Part shown: piece after piece, positions 45,434 through 54,047 of the stretch | Position numbering within the stretch: the stretch's first letter is position 1 | How the letters are laid out: the number at the start of each line of letters is the position of its first letter | DNA from: Nitrospirillum viridazoti | Lineage (GTDB): Bacteria; Pseudomonadota; Alphaproteobacteria; Azospirillales; Azospirillaceae | NCBI RefSeq assembly: GCF_007827975.1 | Contig: NZ_VITT01000037.1 | Strand: one strand, 5' to 3' | DNA length: 64,000 bases | Position numbers and translations under genes: made by a program | The notes under the pieces: model-generated | Database searches by the model: none | The model's input: only the letters and a program-made list of their open reading frames with translations | What the model was told of the DNA's origin: nothing

Positions 45434-46761
45434 GGACCCCGGCGATGAAAGCGCTGCTCGACCGCCGCTTCCGCCTGGCGGAGCGCGGCACCAGCGTGGG
45501 GCGTGAGGGCGTCGCCGGCCTGACCGCCTTCATGGCGGCGGCCTACCTGATCGTGGTGATTCCGTCGCTGCTGGCCAGTGGCGGCATGGATCGCGGAGCC
45601 GCCACCACCGCCGCCATCGTCGTCATGGCCGTGGGCAGCCTGTTCATGGGCCTGTACGGCAACCTGCCCTTCATCGTCGGGCCAGGCCTGGGCGGGTCGG
45701 CCATCCTGGGCATCACCCTGGCGCAGACCGAGCACATTCCCTGGCCGGCCGGCTTGGGCATCGCCCTGCTGTCGGGTGTCCTGTTCCTGGTGATGACCCT
45801 GACGGGCGCGCGCACCCTGGTGATGCGCCTGGTGCCCGCCCCCATCAAGCTGGGGCTGGGGGCGTCGCTGGGCCTGTTCATCGCCCTGCTGGGCTGCCGC
45901 GACGCCGGCATGGTGGCGCTGAACACCAAGAGCGTGGCGCTGTCGCTGGGGGATTTCAGCCAGCCGGGCCCCATCGTCGCCCTGGTCGGCCTGGGTGTCG
46001 CCGTGGCCCTGCAGGCGCGTCGGCTGCCGGGCGCCATGCTGGCGGGCATCGTGGCGGCGACGCTGGCGGGCATCCCGCTGGGGCTGACGGTGCTGCCGTC
46101 CTCCCTCGTGGCCTTGCCTCGGTCCTTCCAGCCGATCTCGTTCCAGATCGATATCGGCAGTGCCTTTTCGCTGGCGGCCTTGCCCTATCTGTTCGCCTTC
46201 TTCGCGGGGGAGTTCTTCTCCACCCTGGGCACCACGCTGGCCGTGGGCGCCAAGGCGTCGCTGACCGATGAGCATGGCAACCTGCCGGGCATCGAGCGGC
46301 CCTTCCTGGTGGATTCCGTGATGGCGACGCTGGGGCCGCTGATCGGCATCCCATCGGGCACGGCCCTGGTGGAATCCGCCGCTGGGGTGGAGGCGGGGGG
46401 CCGGACCGGCCTGACCTCGGCCTGGGCGGCGCTGTGCTTCCTCGCCACCCTGCTGGTGACCCCCCTGGTGATGGCGGTGCCCCGGCAGGCGACGGCGCCG
46501 GCCCTGATCCTGACCGGCCTGTCCATGTTCGGCACCATCCGCCACCTGGTGGCCGATGAGATCGCCGACTTGCTGCCGGCCCTGGTCATGGTGCTGGTCA
46601 CCCTGGTCGCCAACAATTTCGGCACCGGCATCGCCGCCGGCATCCTGGCCTACGTCCTGGTGCAGATCCTTGCCGGGCGGCTGGCCCGTGTGCCCGCCGG
46701 GCTGCTGATCCTGTCCGTTCCGCTCGGCTATTACTTCTATGTCGCCGCGACCCGGCATTGA
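45430..46761 (+). CDS. NCS2-type purine permease (AzgA-like)
   Basis: 443 residues, 12 or more hydrophobic segments. LTAFMAAAYLIVVIPSLL and VGPGLGGSAILGITLAQT match the AzgA branch of NCS2 carriers for adenine, guanine and hypoxanthine; FFAGEFFSTLGTTLAVG is the family motif region. It imports the base released by the hydrolase. ATG 45430 overlaps the previous stop; ATG 45445 with GAGGA is an alternative. Confidence 0.9.
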   Translation: MRTPAMKALLDRRFRLAERGTSVGREGVAGLTAFMAAAYLIVVIPSLLASGGMDRGAATTAAIVVMAVGSLFMGLYGNLPFIVGPGLGGSAILGITLAQTEHIPWPAGLGIALLSGVLFLVMTLTGARTLVMRLVPAPIKLGLGASLGLFIALLGCRDAGMVALNTKSVALSLGDFSQPGPIVALVGLGVAVALQARRLPGAMLAGIVAATLAGIPLGLTVLPSSLVALPRSFQPISFQIDIGSAFSLAALPYLFAFFAGEFFSTLGTTLAVGAKASLTDEHGNLPGIERPFLVDSVMATLGPLIGIPSGTALVESAAGVEAGGRTGLTSAWAALCFLATLLVTPLVMAVPRQATAPALILTGLSMFGTIRHLVADEIADLLPALVMVLVTLVANNFGTGIAAGILAYVLVQILAGRLARVPAGLLILSVPLGYYFYVAATRH

Positions 46762-46789
46762 CCGCCGCAGCGCTTATCATGGGCCTTTC

Positions 46790-47914
46790 ATGACCATTCC
46801 CATCGCAGACACGCTCGCCACCGTGCCGCCGGCGCGGACCGGCCGCACGGTCACCGAGGCGCAGCGTGCCTTCTTCCGCGCCCTGCCCAAGGTGGAGCTG
46901 CATTGCCACCTGCTGGGCGCCGTGCGGCCCCAAACCTTCGCCGACCTGGCCGCCAAGCACGGCGCGCCCATGAGTGGCGCGGAGATCGAGGCGTTCTACC
47001 GGCGCGGCGACAAACCGGTGGGCGTCCTGCACGTGCTGCGCGCCCTGGAACGCCATCTGTTGCTGGAACCGGACGACTTCCGCCGCATCGCCTACGAATA
47101 CCTTGAGGATGCGGCGGCGGAGAACGTGCGCCATGCCGAGTTCTTCTGGAACCCCACCGCCACCCTGCGCGACACCGGCCTGGCCTATGGTGAGGTGCAG
47201 GCGGCCCTGGTCGCCGGCATCACCGAGGCGGCGGCCGACCATGGCATCAGCGGCCTGCTGATCCCGTCCATCGACCGCGAGGCCGATCCGGCCGCAGCGC
47301 TGGAGATGGTGGAACTGATGGCCGCCGTTCGCCATCCGCTGGTGCCCGGCATCGGCATCGATTATCGCGAGACGGACCGGCCGCCTGAGCTGTTCGCCGA
47401 GGCCTATGCCTTGGCCCGCCGCCAGGGCTTGCGCCTCACCGCCCACGCGGGGGAGTTCGGCACGTCCTGGCACAACGTGGAAACCGTGGTCGACCGCCTG
47501 GGCGTGGACCGGGTCGACCACGGCTACAGCATCGTCGACAACCCCGACCTGATGCGCCGGTACGCCGAGCGCCGCATGGTCTTCACGGTGGTGCCGACCA
47601 ATTCCTACTATCTGCGCACCCTGGCGCCGGAGCGGTGGGCGACCGAGCACCCCATCCGCCGCATGGCCGCTGCCGGCCTGGCCATCCATCCCAACACCGA
47701 CGACCCTACCCTGCACCGGGTGAGCCCGGCCGGGGCGTGGGAGCTGATGTACAGCCACCTGGGCTTCGGCATTCCCGACCTGCGGAACATGATGACCGCC
47801 GGCATCGCCGGCAGCTGGGCCGATGCCGGGCAGCGGTCCGCCTGGCACGCCCAGTGGCCGGCGCTGTTCGACACCCTGGCGGCGGGGCTGGATTGGGAAC
47901 CTTCGGCCTTATGA
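46790..47914 (+). CDS. add: Adenosine/adenine deaminase family protein
   Basis: 374 residues. The metal site is complete: HCH in KVELHCHLLGA, His in LTAHAGEFGTSWHN with the catalytic Glu, DHGYSI, and TDDPTLH with the catalytic Asp. It hydrolyses adenosine or adenine to the inosine or hypoxanthine product. Neither candidate start (46739 or 46790) has a clear ribosome site; 46790 avoids a long overlap with the permease gene. The stop overlaps the MmgE/PrpD gene by four bases. Confidence 0.92.
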   Translation: MTIPIADTLATVPPARTGRTVTEAQRAFFRALPKVELHCHLLGAVRPQTFADLAAKHGAPMSGAEIEAFYRRGDKPVGVLHVLRALERHLLLEPDDFRRIAYEYLEDAAAENVRHAEFFWNPTATLRDTGLAYGEVQAALVAGITEAAADHGISGLLIPSIDREADPAAALEMVELMAAVRHPLVPGIGIDYRETDRPPELFAEAYALARRQGLRLTAHAGEFGTSWHNVETVVDRLGVDRVDHGYSIVDNPDLMRRYAERRMVFTVVPTNSYYLRTLAPERWATEHPIRRMAAAGLAIHPNTDDPTLHRVSPAGAWELMYSHLGFGIPDLRNMMTAGIAGSWADAGQRSAWHAQWPALFDTLAAGLDWEPSAL

Positions 47915-49233
47915 CCGGCGCCACCCTCCAGGTCATCCGCCTCAGCCGGGCCGCCGCCGCGTCGGTGCCGGCGGAGACGGCGGCGATGGCGCGCCGCTGT
48001 ATCCTGGATTGGTTCGGGCTGGCGATCGCGGGGGCGGACGAACCTGTTTCCCGCGCGCTGCGGGCCATCGCCCTGGCCGAAGGGGGACGACCGGCCGCCA
48101 CTATCATGGGTGGCCGAGGTGGCCAAGGCGTGACCGTCCGCCAGGCGGCCTTCCTCAACGCTGTGGCGGGCCACGCGCTGGACTATGACGACGTCTCGCT
48201 GGCCATGCATGTCCACCCGACCACTGTCATCCTGCCGCCGCTGCTGGCGCTGGCGGAGGAACGGGCGTTGGGGGGCGGGGCGGTGGTGGCGGCCTTCGTC
48301 GCCGGATATGAGGCGGCGGGCATGATCGGGCGCTGGCTGGGGGCGGGGCCCTACGATCGGGGGTTCCACATGACCGGCACCTTGGGCGCCCTCGGGGCTG
48401 CCGCCGCCTGCGCCCACCTGCTGGGCCTGGATGAGGAGGCGACCGCCCGGGCCTACGGGCTGGCGGCGTCGCAGGCGGCGGGGCTGAAGGCGCAATTCGG
48501 CACCATGGCCAAGCCCATCCACGCCGGCCGGGCGGCCGAGGCCGGGCTGTGCGCCGCCCTGTGGGCCGAGGCGGGAATTTCCAGCCGCACCGACATCCTG
48601 GAGGCGCCCCAGGGCTATGCCGCCACGCAATCCGCCGTCCCCGCCGGCCCCATCACCTGGGATGGCCATGAGCTGGACCGCAATTCCTTTAAATACCACG
48701 CCTCTTGCTTCGGGACCCATGGCGCCATCGAGGCGATCGCGGCGCTGCGCGCCCAGGGTCTGGAGCCAACGGATGTGCGGCGGGTGCGCCTGACCGTGGA
48801 CGCCGGCGCCGACCGCATGTGCAACATCGCCGCCCCCACGACGGGAACGGAGGCGAAGTTCAGCCTGCGTTTCGTCGCGGCCCTGGCCCTGTCGGGCGCG
48901 GATACCGGCAGGCCCGGGCTGTTCACCGATGCCGTGACGGCCCGGCCGGACCTGGTCGCCCTGCGGGATCGGGTGACGGTGGCGTTCGGGCCCGCGGACT
49001 GGCCGGCCGACCTGACGGCGGTGGAGGTCACGCTGGCCGACGGATCGCGCCGCGAGGCGCGTTGCGACACCAGCTTGATCGGCGCCGATGACGACCGCCT
49101 GCGCGCCAAGTTCCTGCATCTGGCGGACACGCTGCCGGACGGGTTCGCGCAGCGTCTGGCCGAGCAAGTGGCCGGCATCGAGGCCGTGACGGATCTGCGG
49201 GCGCTGTGCCGCCTGACACTGCGGGTGGGGTAG
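47911..49233 (+). CDS. MmgE/PrpD family protein
   Basis: 440 residues with the family pattern: AFLNAVAGHALDYDDVSLAMHVHPTTVILPPLLALAEE and KPIHAGRAAEAGL, then HASCFGTHGAIEA. Members include 2-methylcitrate dehydratase and itaconate-related enzymes, so a dehydratase or isomerase is expected. Its presence at the end of a purine operon is unexplained. It starts inside the adenosine deaminase stop (ATGA), so it belongs to the same operon. Confidence 0.9.
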   Translation: MTGATLQVIRLSRAAAASVPAETAAMARRCILDWFGLAIAGADEPVSRALRAIALAEGGRPAATIMGGRGGQGVTVRQAAFLNAVAGHALDYDDVSLAMHVHPTTVILPPLLALAEERALGGGAVVAAFVAGYEAAGMIGRWLGAGPYDRGFHMTGTLGALGAAAACAHLLGLDEEATARAYGLAASQAAGLKAQFGTMAKPIHAGRAAEAGLCAALWAEAGISSRTDILEAPQGYAATQSAVPAGPITWDGHELDRNSFKYHASCFGTHGAIEAIAALRAQGLEPTDVRRVRLTVDAGADRMCNIAAPTTGTEAKFSLRFVAALALSGADTGRPGLFTDAVTARPDLVALRDRVTVAFGPADWPADLTAVEVTLADGSRREARCDTSLIGADDDRLRAKFLHLADTLPDGFAQRLAEQVAGIEAVTDLRALCRLTLRVG

Positions 49234-49407
49234 GGCAGAGGGCGCACCCTTTTTCAACGAAGGGGCGAAAGGGGCCTTATGCCCGCCACATTCCGACGCG
49301 CATGATCCTGGCAATCCTGTTCCACGGTTCCGGGTGCAAGCCCGGGGTGGCGGTCTTGCGCGGTGGGGCGCGGGACCGTTACAGTATTGCATAAATGGGG
49401 GGATGGA

Positions 49408-52400
49408 ATGCGCGACAGGCTGATCGGGCGCTGGGAAATTGGGCGTGCGGTCTGGGTGCTGCTGACGCTGGCGGTCTTCCTGGGCCTGCTGTTCTGGGCG
49501 CGTACCGGCGGGGCCGCACCGGCGCCGGCCCGGACCTACAGTCCCGAATTGGTCGCCCGCAATTACATGGCGCCCGGGGGCGCCCAGCCGACCCATGCGC
49601 TGACCATCGGCAGCCTGGACATCACGGTGAAGATCATCGGCGGGGTAGCGCGCACCACGCTGTCGGCCACATTCGCCAACCCCACCACGGCGGCGGTGGA
49701 GGGCGATTTCACCCTGGACCTGCCGGCCGGCTCCGTCGTCACGGGTTATGCGTTGGACGTGAACGGCCAGATGGCCGACGGCGTGCTGGTGGCCAAGCGC
49801 GCCGCCACGCTGGCCTATCAGAAGCAGGTGCGGCGCGGCGTCGATCCCGGCCTGGCGGAGGTGACGCGCGACAACGCCTTCCGCACCCATGTCTTTCCCA
49901 TCTTCCCCAACCGGGGCCGCACCGTGCGGGTCGAGTTCGCCACCCCCATCGGCACGGACCAGCCCTATACCCTGCCGCTGGCGACCTTAGACCCGGTGGC
50001 CAAGGTCAATCTGCTGGTGATCGACGTGGACGCCGCCGCCGCGCCAGCCCTGGCGGGGCCGGACGGGCTGGACCTGCGCTGGGCCCCCGGCACGGGCGGG
50101 TTGGAGGCGCGGGCCAACGCCAGCGGCGTCACCCTGGGCGGCGCCCTTACCATCGGCGGCATGCCGCCGGTGGCCCCGGTGGTGCTGACCCGGCATCACA
50201 GCGGCGACACCTTTTTCGAGGTCCATGCCGCCGTGCCCGCCGGCGGGAATGGCGCCGCCAAGCCCGCCGGCCGCGTGCGCGTCTATTGGGACCGGTCGCT
50301 GTCGCGGCAGGAGACGGCGCCGGCGGAACTGGAGCTGTTGCAGCGCTATCTGGCGGCGGTGGGCCCGAAGGTGGTGGATGTGGTGCTGTTCGCCGACGAC
50401 ACGCCGCGTGTGCTGTCCTTTGACAGCGCCACGGCGGCGGATGAGGCGGTGGGCGCCCTGCGGGCCGTTAGCTACGGCGGCGCCACCTCCCTGCAAGGGG
50501 TGCTGAAGGCCGCGCCGGCGCCGGCCGACGCTTGCCTGTTCTTCTCGGATGGGCGGGTGACCCTGGATGCCTATCAGGCGGAGCGGGTGAACTGCCCGCT
50601 GTTCACCCTGTCCAGCGGCGCCGATGCGGACCATGGCTTCCTGGCGGCGCTGGCCCGCAAGTCGGGCGGGGAGCATCTCGATTTGCGGGCGCGGGGCGCG
50701 GACGCCGTGCTGGCCCGCCTGAGCAGCCCGGCCAGCCGCGCCATCGACGTGAAGGCGGCGGACGGCACGGCGCTGGACTTCACGGTGTTGCCGGCCGCGC
50801 CCGATTGGGTGCGCCTAGTCGGCCGTGCCCCGCCATCGCTGGGCGCCGTCAAGGTGACGCTGGCCGATGGACGCGGCCTGTCCTTCGACCTCGATGAGTT
50901 GCCGACGGCGGCGGATGACGCCCTGGGGGCGCTGTGGGCCGCCGACCGCGTGGCAGAAATGACGGCGTCCGACCGGCCGGACCAGAAGGCGGCCGTGGGC
51001 TTCGCCCGGCGCTACAGCGTCGCCGGCGGTGGCGCTGTCTTCCTGGTGCTGGAGCGGCTGCAGGACTATGTCGACGCCGACATCGCCCCGCCCGACAGCC
51101 TGGGCAAGGACCTGCAGAACCAGTTCGCCGCCGCGCAGGCCCGCGCCCAGCAGATCAAGGATATCGCCGCCGCCAACCGGCTGGGGCAGGTGGTCACCGC
51201 CTGGCAGGAGCAGAAGGACTGGTGGGCCGGCCGCAAACCCGCGCCGCCGCCGGCACCGCCCCCGCCGCCGCACGTCATTCAGAACGGCACCACGGTTCGG
51301 TCGCAGCCGGTGCCAGCTCCCATGCCGTCCCCGCCGCCGGCCATGGCGTCGTCGGTCACCACGGTCAAGCCACCGACGGCCGCCCCGCCGATCGCTCCGC
51401 CATCCCCGCCACCACAGGCGGTGCAACCACCGGCTTTCGCACCGCCGGTGGAGGTCAACATCGAGACACCGCCGCCGCCGATAGTGGCGTCCTCCTCGTC
51501 GGCCGGGCTCACACCCAGGGCACCCATCGCCGGCCGCGCGGCGGACCAAGTGGTCGTCACCGCCAGCCGCGCGAACGGTCAATCCGGTGGCGACAGTGCC
51601 GGCGCCATCGAGGTGGCGCCGTGGGACCCCAACCGCCCCTATATCCGCGAGATCAAGGAACATCTGGGCGATGCGGAGGCGTTCCGCGCCGCCGTCCAGG
51701 CCCAGGCTACCCGGTACGGCAGCCTGCCGGCCTTTTATCTGGACGTGGCGGAGTTGCTGTTCCGCAACGGCAAGGCGGGCGAGGCCGCCTCCATGGCGTT
51801 GAGTGCCCTGGAACTGCCCAGCGCCGACACCGGCACGCTGATCATTGTGGCCGACGACCTGATGCGTTTTGGGCAGGAGGCCCGCGCCATCTGGCTGTAT
51901 GAGAAGGTGCTGTACCTGGATGGCGACCGGCCGCAGCCCCGGCGCAGCCTGGCCCTGGCCCTGATCGAACGCGCGGAACGGGCGGCCAGGCGTGGCGCTC
52001 CGGCGGCGTCGGTGCGGGCGGATTACGAACGGGCCATGCGGCTGCTGAACGAGGTCATCACCCGCACCTGGTCGCCGGCCTACACCGGCATCGAGATGGT
52101 GGCCCTGATGGAGGCCAACCGCATCCTGCCGCGCCTGGAAAAGCTGGGCGTGCGCGACATCCCGCTGGATGCCCGCCTGCGGGACAAGCTGGACGTGGAT
52201 CTGCGCGTGGTCCTGGAATGGAACGTGGACGCCACGGACATGGATTTGTGGGTGGATGAACCCTCGGGCGAGCGCGCCATCTACAGCCATCCTCGCACCG
52301 CCATCGGCGGCCGGCTGTCGCGCGACATGACCCAGGGCTACGGGCCGGAGGAGTATCTGCTGCGCCGGGCGCCGGGTGGTGAATACACCATCAGCGCCAA

Positions 52401-52602
52401 CATCTACCGCACCGACCGCCTGAACCCCAACGGGCCCATCACCGTCCGCGCCCACCTCTACCGCAATTACCAGCGGCCGACGGAGGAGGCGCAGGTGATG
52501 CAGATCGAGCTGAAGCCGGGTGAGGATGGCACCCGCGTGGTGGGCCGGGTGACCGTGGGCGGCGCCGCTGCGGTGTCGGACGGAGCGTCGCACTGGCCCT
52601 GA
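49408..52602 (+). CDS. Large envelope protein: VIT, VWA-like, proline-rich, DUF2135
   Basis: 1064 residues. After an N-terminal membrane helix (AVWVLLTLAVFLGLLFWA) comes a VIT domain (about 50-170), then a VWA-like domain with an intact metal site: DRSLS, GATS and SDG. A Pro-rich region (about 610-700) is followed by ADQVVVTASR near residue 714, which looks like a TonB box, then TPR-like helices and a C-terminal DUF2135 domain (about 930-1050, VVLEWNVDATDMDLWV). The ATG at 49408 follows GGGGGGATGGA. Role unknown; adhesion, mechanosensing or envelope maintenance are possible. Upstream spacer 49234-49407 shows no gene. Confidence 0.88.
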   Translation: MRDRLIGRWEIGRAVWVLLTLAVFLGLLFWARTGGAAPAPARTYSPELVARNYMAPGGAQPTHALTIGSLDITVKIIGGVARTTLSATFANPTTAAVEGDFTLDLPAGSVVTGYALDVNGQMADGVLVAKRAATLAYQKQVRRGVDPGLAEVTRDNAFRTHVFPIFPNRGRTVRVEFATPIGTDQPYTLPLATLDPVAKVNLLVIDVDAAAAPALAGPDGLDLRWAPGTGGLEARANASGVTLGGALTIGGMPPVAPVVLTRHHSGDTFFEVHAAVPAGGNGAAKPAGRVRVYWDRSLSRQETAPAELELLQRYLAAVGPKVVDVVLFADDTPRVLSFDSATAADEAVGALRAVSYGGATSLQGVLKAAPAPADACLFFSDGRVTLDAYQAERVNCPLFTLSSGADADHGFLAALARKSGGEHLDLRARGADAVLARLSSPASRAIDVKAADGTALDFTVLPAAPDWVRLVGRAPPSLGAVKVTLADGRGLSFDLDELPTAADDALGALWAADRVAEMTASDRPDQKAAVGFARRYSVAGGGAVFLVLERLQDYVDADIAPPDSLGKDLQNQFAAAQARAQQIKDIAAANRLGQVVTAWQEQKDWWAGRKPAPPPAPPPPPHVIQNGTTVRSQPVPAPMPSPPPAMASSVTTVKPPTAAPPIAPPSPPPQAVQPPAFAPPVEVNIETPPPPIVASSSSAGLTPRAPIAGRAADQVVVTASRANGQSGGDSAGAIEVAPWDPNRPYIREIKEHLGDAEAFRAAVQAQATRYGSLPAFYLDVAELLFRNGKAGEAASMALSALELPSADTGTLIIVADDLMRFGQEARAIWLYEKVLYLDGDRPQPRRSLALALIERAERAARRGAPAASVRADYERAMRLLNEVITRTWSPAYTGIEMVALMEANRILPRLEKLGVRDIPLDARLRDKLDVDLRVVLEWNVDATDMDLWVDEPSGERAIYSHPRTAIGGRLSRDMTQGYGPEEYLLRRAPGGEYTISANIYRTDRLNPNGPITVRAHLYRNYQRPTEEAQVMQIELKPGEDGTRVVGRVTVGGAAAVSDGASHWP

Positions 52603-52739
52603 GGGCGTGAACCAGTGCTTGCCCTTCAGCAGCAGGCCGCATGGCCAGGGGCGACGACGGATGGGCGGGCATGCCAAATACGAGGGACGACCGGGCGGCA
52701 TCATATCCGATAAGGGGCATCCGTCCTTTGCCCTGAGGA

Positions 52740-53129
52740 GTGCCGCCATGCCCCCCGATCGTTCCATCTTCGCCCCTGACGCCCGAGCAGGTGGTGGAGG
52801 GCCAGTTGCGCGCCTACAACGCCAAGGATATCGACACCTTCATGGCGTATTGGGCCGAGGACGCGCGCATTTACCAGCACCCCGACACCCTGCTGGCCAG
52901 CGGTGTGGAGGCGATACGGGCACGCCACATCGTCCGGTTCCAGGAACCGAACCTGCACGGCCGGCTGCTGCACCGCGTGGCGGTGGACGCCACCGTGGTG
53001 GACCATGAGGTGGTGACCCGGACGTTTCCGGAAGGACCCGGCACGGTGGAGGTCATCGGCATCTATGAGGTGACGGGTGGCCGCATCAGCCGCGCCTGGT
53101 TCACCTTGGGAACGCCTGTATTAAGCTAA
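52740..53129 (+). CDS. NTF2/SnoaL-like protein, start disturbed by poly-C
   Basis: 129 residues. The body (LTPEQVVEGQLRAYNAKDIDTFMAYWAEDARIYQHPD onward) is a clear NTF2-like cone fold related to steroid isomerase-like proteins. The frame can start only at a GTG at 52740 that touches the AGGAG site. The well-spaced ATG at 52748 is in another frame: it is followed by six C, and five C would put it in frame. Either the GTG is used, or the gene has a one-base slip at the homopolymer. Confidence 0.7.
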   Translation: MPPCPPIVPSSPLTPEQVVEGQLRAYNAKDIDTFMAYWAEDARIYQHPDTLLASGVEAIRARHIVRFQEPNLHGRLLHRVAVDATVVDHEVVTRTFPEGPGTVEVIGIYEVTGGRISRAWFTLGTPVLS

Positions 53130-53170
53130 CAGAATTTGGCATTACTGCATCAATAAAGGAAACCTGGGCC

Positions 53171-53530
53171 GTGGCCGTCACCCTCTATGGCATCAAGAAC
53201 TGCGACACCATGAAGAAGGCCCGCGACTGGCTGGCCCGGCGCGGCATCGACTACGCTTTCCATGACTACAAGGCCATGGGCATCGATCCGGACCGGCTAC
53301 AGGCGTGGTGCGCCGCGCTGGGCTGGGAAACGGTGCTGAACCGTGCCGGCACCACCTTCCGGGCGCTGCCCGACGCCGACCGCCAAGACCTCGACGCCGC
53401 CAAGGCGGTGTCCCTGATGGCGGCCCAGCCGTCCATGATCAAGCGCCCGATTCTGGACCTGGACGGTGGGCTGATGGCCGGTTTCAAACCCGAGCGGTAT
53501 GAAGAGGCGTTCGCTCGCGTTGGGCGCTGA
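53171..53530 (+). CDS. ArsC/Spx family reductase-like protein
   Basis: 119 residues with NCDTMKKARDWLARRGIDYAFHDYK, the thioredoxin-like start of ArsC/YffB proteins, containing one catalytic-type Cys, and IKRPILDLDGGLMAGFKPERYEEAF at the end. Members are glutathione-dependent reductases or regulators; arsenate activity is not implied because the arsenate-binding Arg set is not evident. The start is GTG at 53171 with AAGGA ten bases upstream. Confidence 0.88.
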   Translation: MAVTLYGIKNCDTMKKARDWLARRGIDYAFHDYKAMGIDPDRLQAWCAALGWETVLNRAGTTFRALPDADRQDLDAAKAVSLMAAQPSMIKRPILDLDGGLMAGFKPERYEEAFARVGR

Positions 53531-53537
53531 ACCCATT

Positions 53538-53569
53538 CCTGGGGGCTTGGACATAATCCAGCCCCCAGG
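53538..53569 (+). terminator. Hairpin after the ArsC-like gene
   Basis: CCTGGGGGCT (53538-53547) pairs perfectly with AGCCCCCAGG (53560-53569), eight bases after the stop codon. No T run follows. Confidence 0.6.
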
Positions 53570-53601
53570 GATTGAATGTTCTTACGGCGAGTCCAAAAAA
53601 G

Positions 53602-53616
53602 GAACATGATGAGAAC
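53602..53616 (-). promoter_or_regulatory. LexA (SOS) box 1
   Basis: GAAC-N7-GAAC, that is GTTC-N7-GTTC on the other strand, the exact LexA operator of alphaproteobacteria. It lies 103 bases before the small membrane protein gene at 53719. Confidence 0.75.
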
Positions 53617-53629
53617 ATTTCCGCTTGTG

Positions 53630-53644
53630 GTTCCCGGAACGTTC
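53630..53644 (+). promoter_or_regulatory. LexA (SOS) box 2
   Basis: GTTC-CCGGAAC-GTTC matches the direct-repeat LexA operator exactly and lies 75 bases before the start codon at 53719. Two exact boxes only 28 bases apart in one spacer are unlikely by chance in 64 kb. Confidence 0.75.
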
Positions 53645-53718
53645 TGGCAACACTAAGCCCATGAACAGCCGGGCGTGAGAGTACGCCGGCTCCGGATAGA
53701 CAAACGGTGGAGGGGTAA

Positions 53719-53913
53719 ATGGCGTACATTGCGGTCCACGACACGATGCACGGTGTCGGCTTTGCCCCGAAATCCACGCTGCTGAGCCGCCGCGCCTTGG
53801 GCCGGGCCGGTGCGAATGGCGGGCGCCTGGTGCGGGACTTCCTGGCGCTGACTAGCCTGTTCGCTACTCTTTACGGCGCCGTGCTGATCCTGGGCGCCAC
53901 CATGGGCGGCTGA
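53719..53913 (+). CDS. Small single-span membrane protein, probably SOS-induced
   Basis: 64 residues: a positively charged N-terminal half (STLLSRRALGRAGANGGRLVRD) and one C-terminal hydrophobic helix (FLALTSLFATLYGAVLILGA). The charge bias predicts a cytoplasmic N-terminus. GGAGGGG lies six bases before the ATG, a strong ribosome site. Two LexA boxes lie upstream and a strong terminator lies downstream, so it is a single-gene SOS unit. Small SOS-induced membrane proteins such as SidA of Caulobacter inhibit cell division; this protein shares size class and regulation but I cannot claim homology. Confidence 0.8.
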   Translation: MAYIAVHDTMHGVGFAPKSTLLSRRALGRAGANGGRLVRDFLALTSLFATLYGAVLILGATMGG

Positions 53914-53959
53914 CGCTGCAACCCCTTTCGGGCTGCTGCTCCTTGCGGCGGCCCAAATG

Positions 53960-53997
53960 AAAACACCCCGCCCGAGGAGACCCGGGCGGGGTGTTTT
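53960..53997. terminator. Bidirectional terminator
   Basis: AAAACACCCCGCCCG (53960-53974) pairs perfectly with CGGGCGGGGTGTTTT (53983-53997) over an eight-base loop; runs of A and T on the two sides serve both the plus-strand small gene and the converging minus-strand gene. Confidence 0.92.
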
Positions 53998-54047
53998 CGC
54001 ATTCAGTGCAAGCGAGTGCTGAAAGCCGGGGCATAAGCCCCAGCAAT

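Noticed and set aside
52748..53008. Alternative plus-strand frame starting ATG CCC CCC GAT
   Set aside because: It has the better start site but leaves the NTF2-like frame and becomes low-complexity Arg/Gly sequence; kept only as evidence of a poly-C slip.
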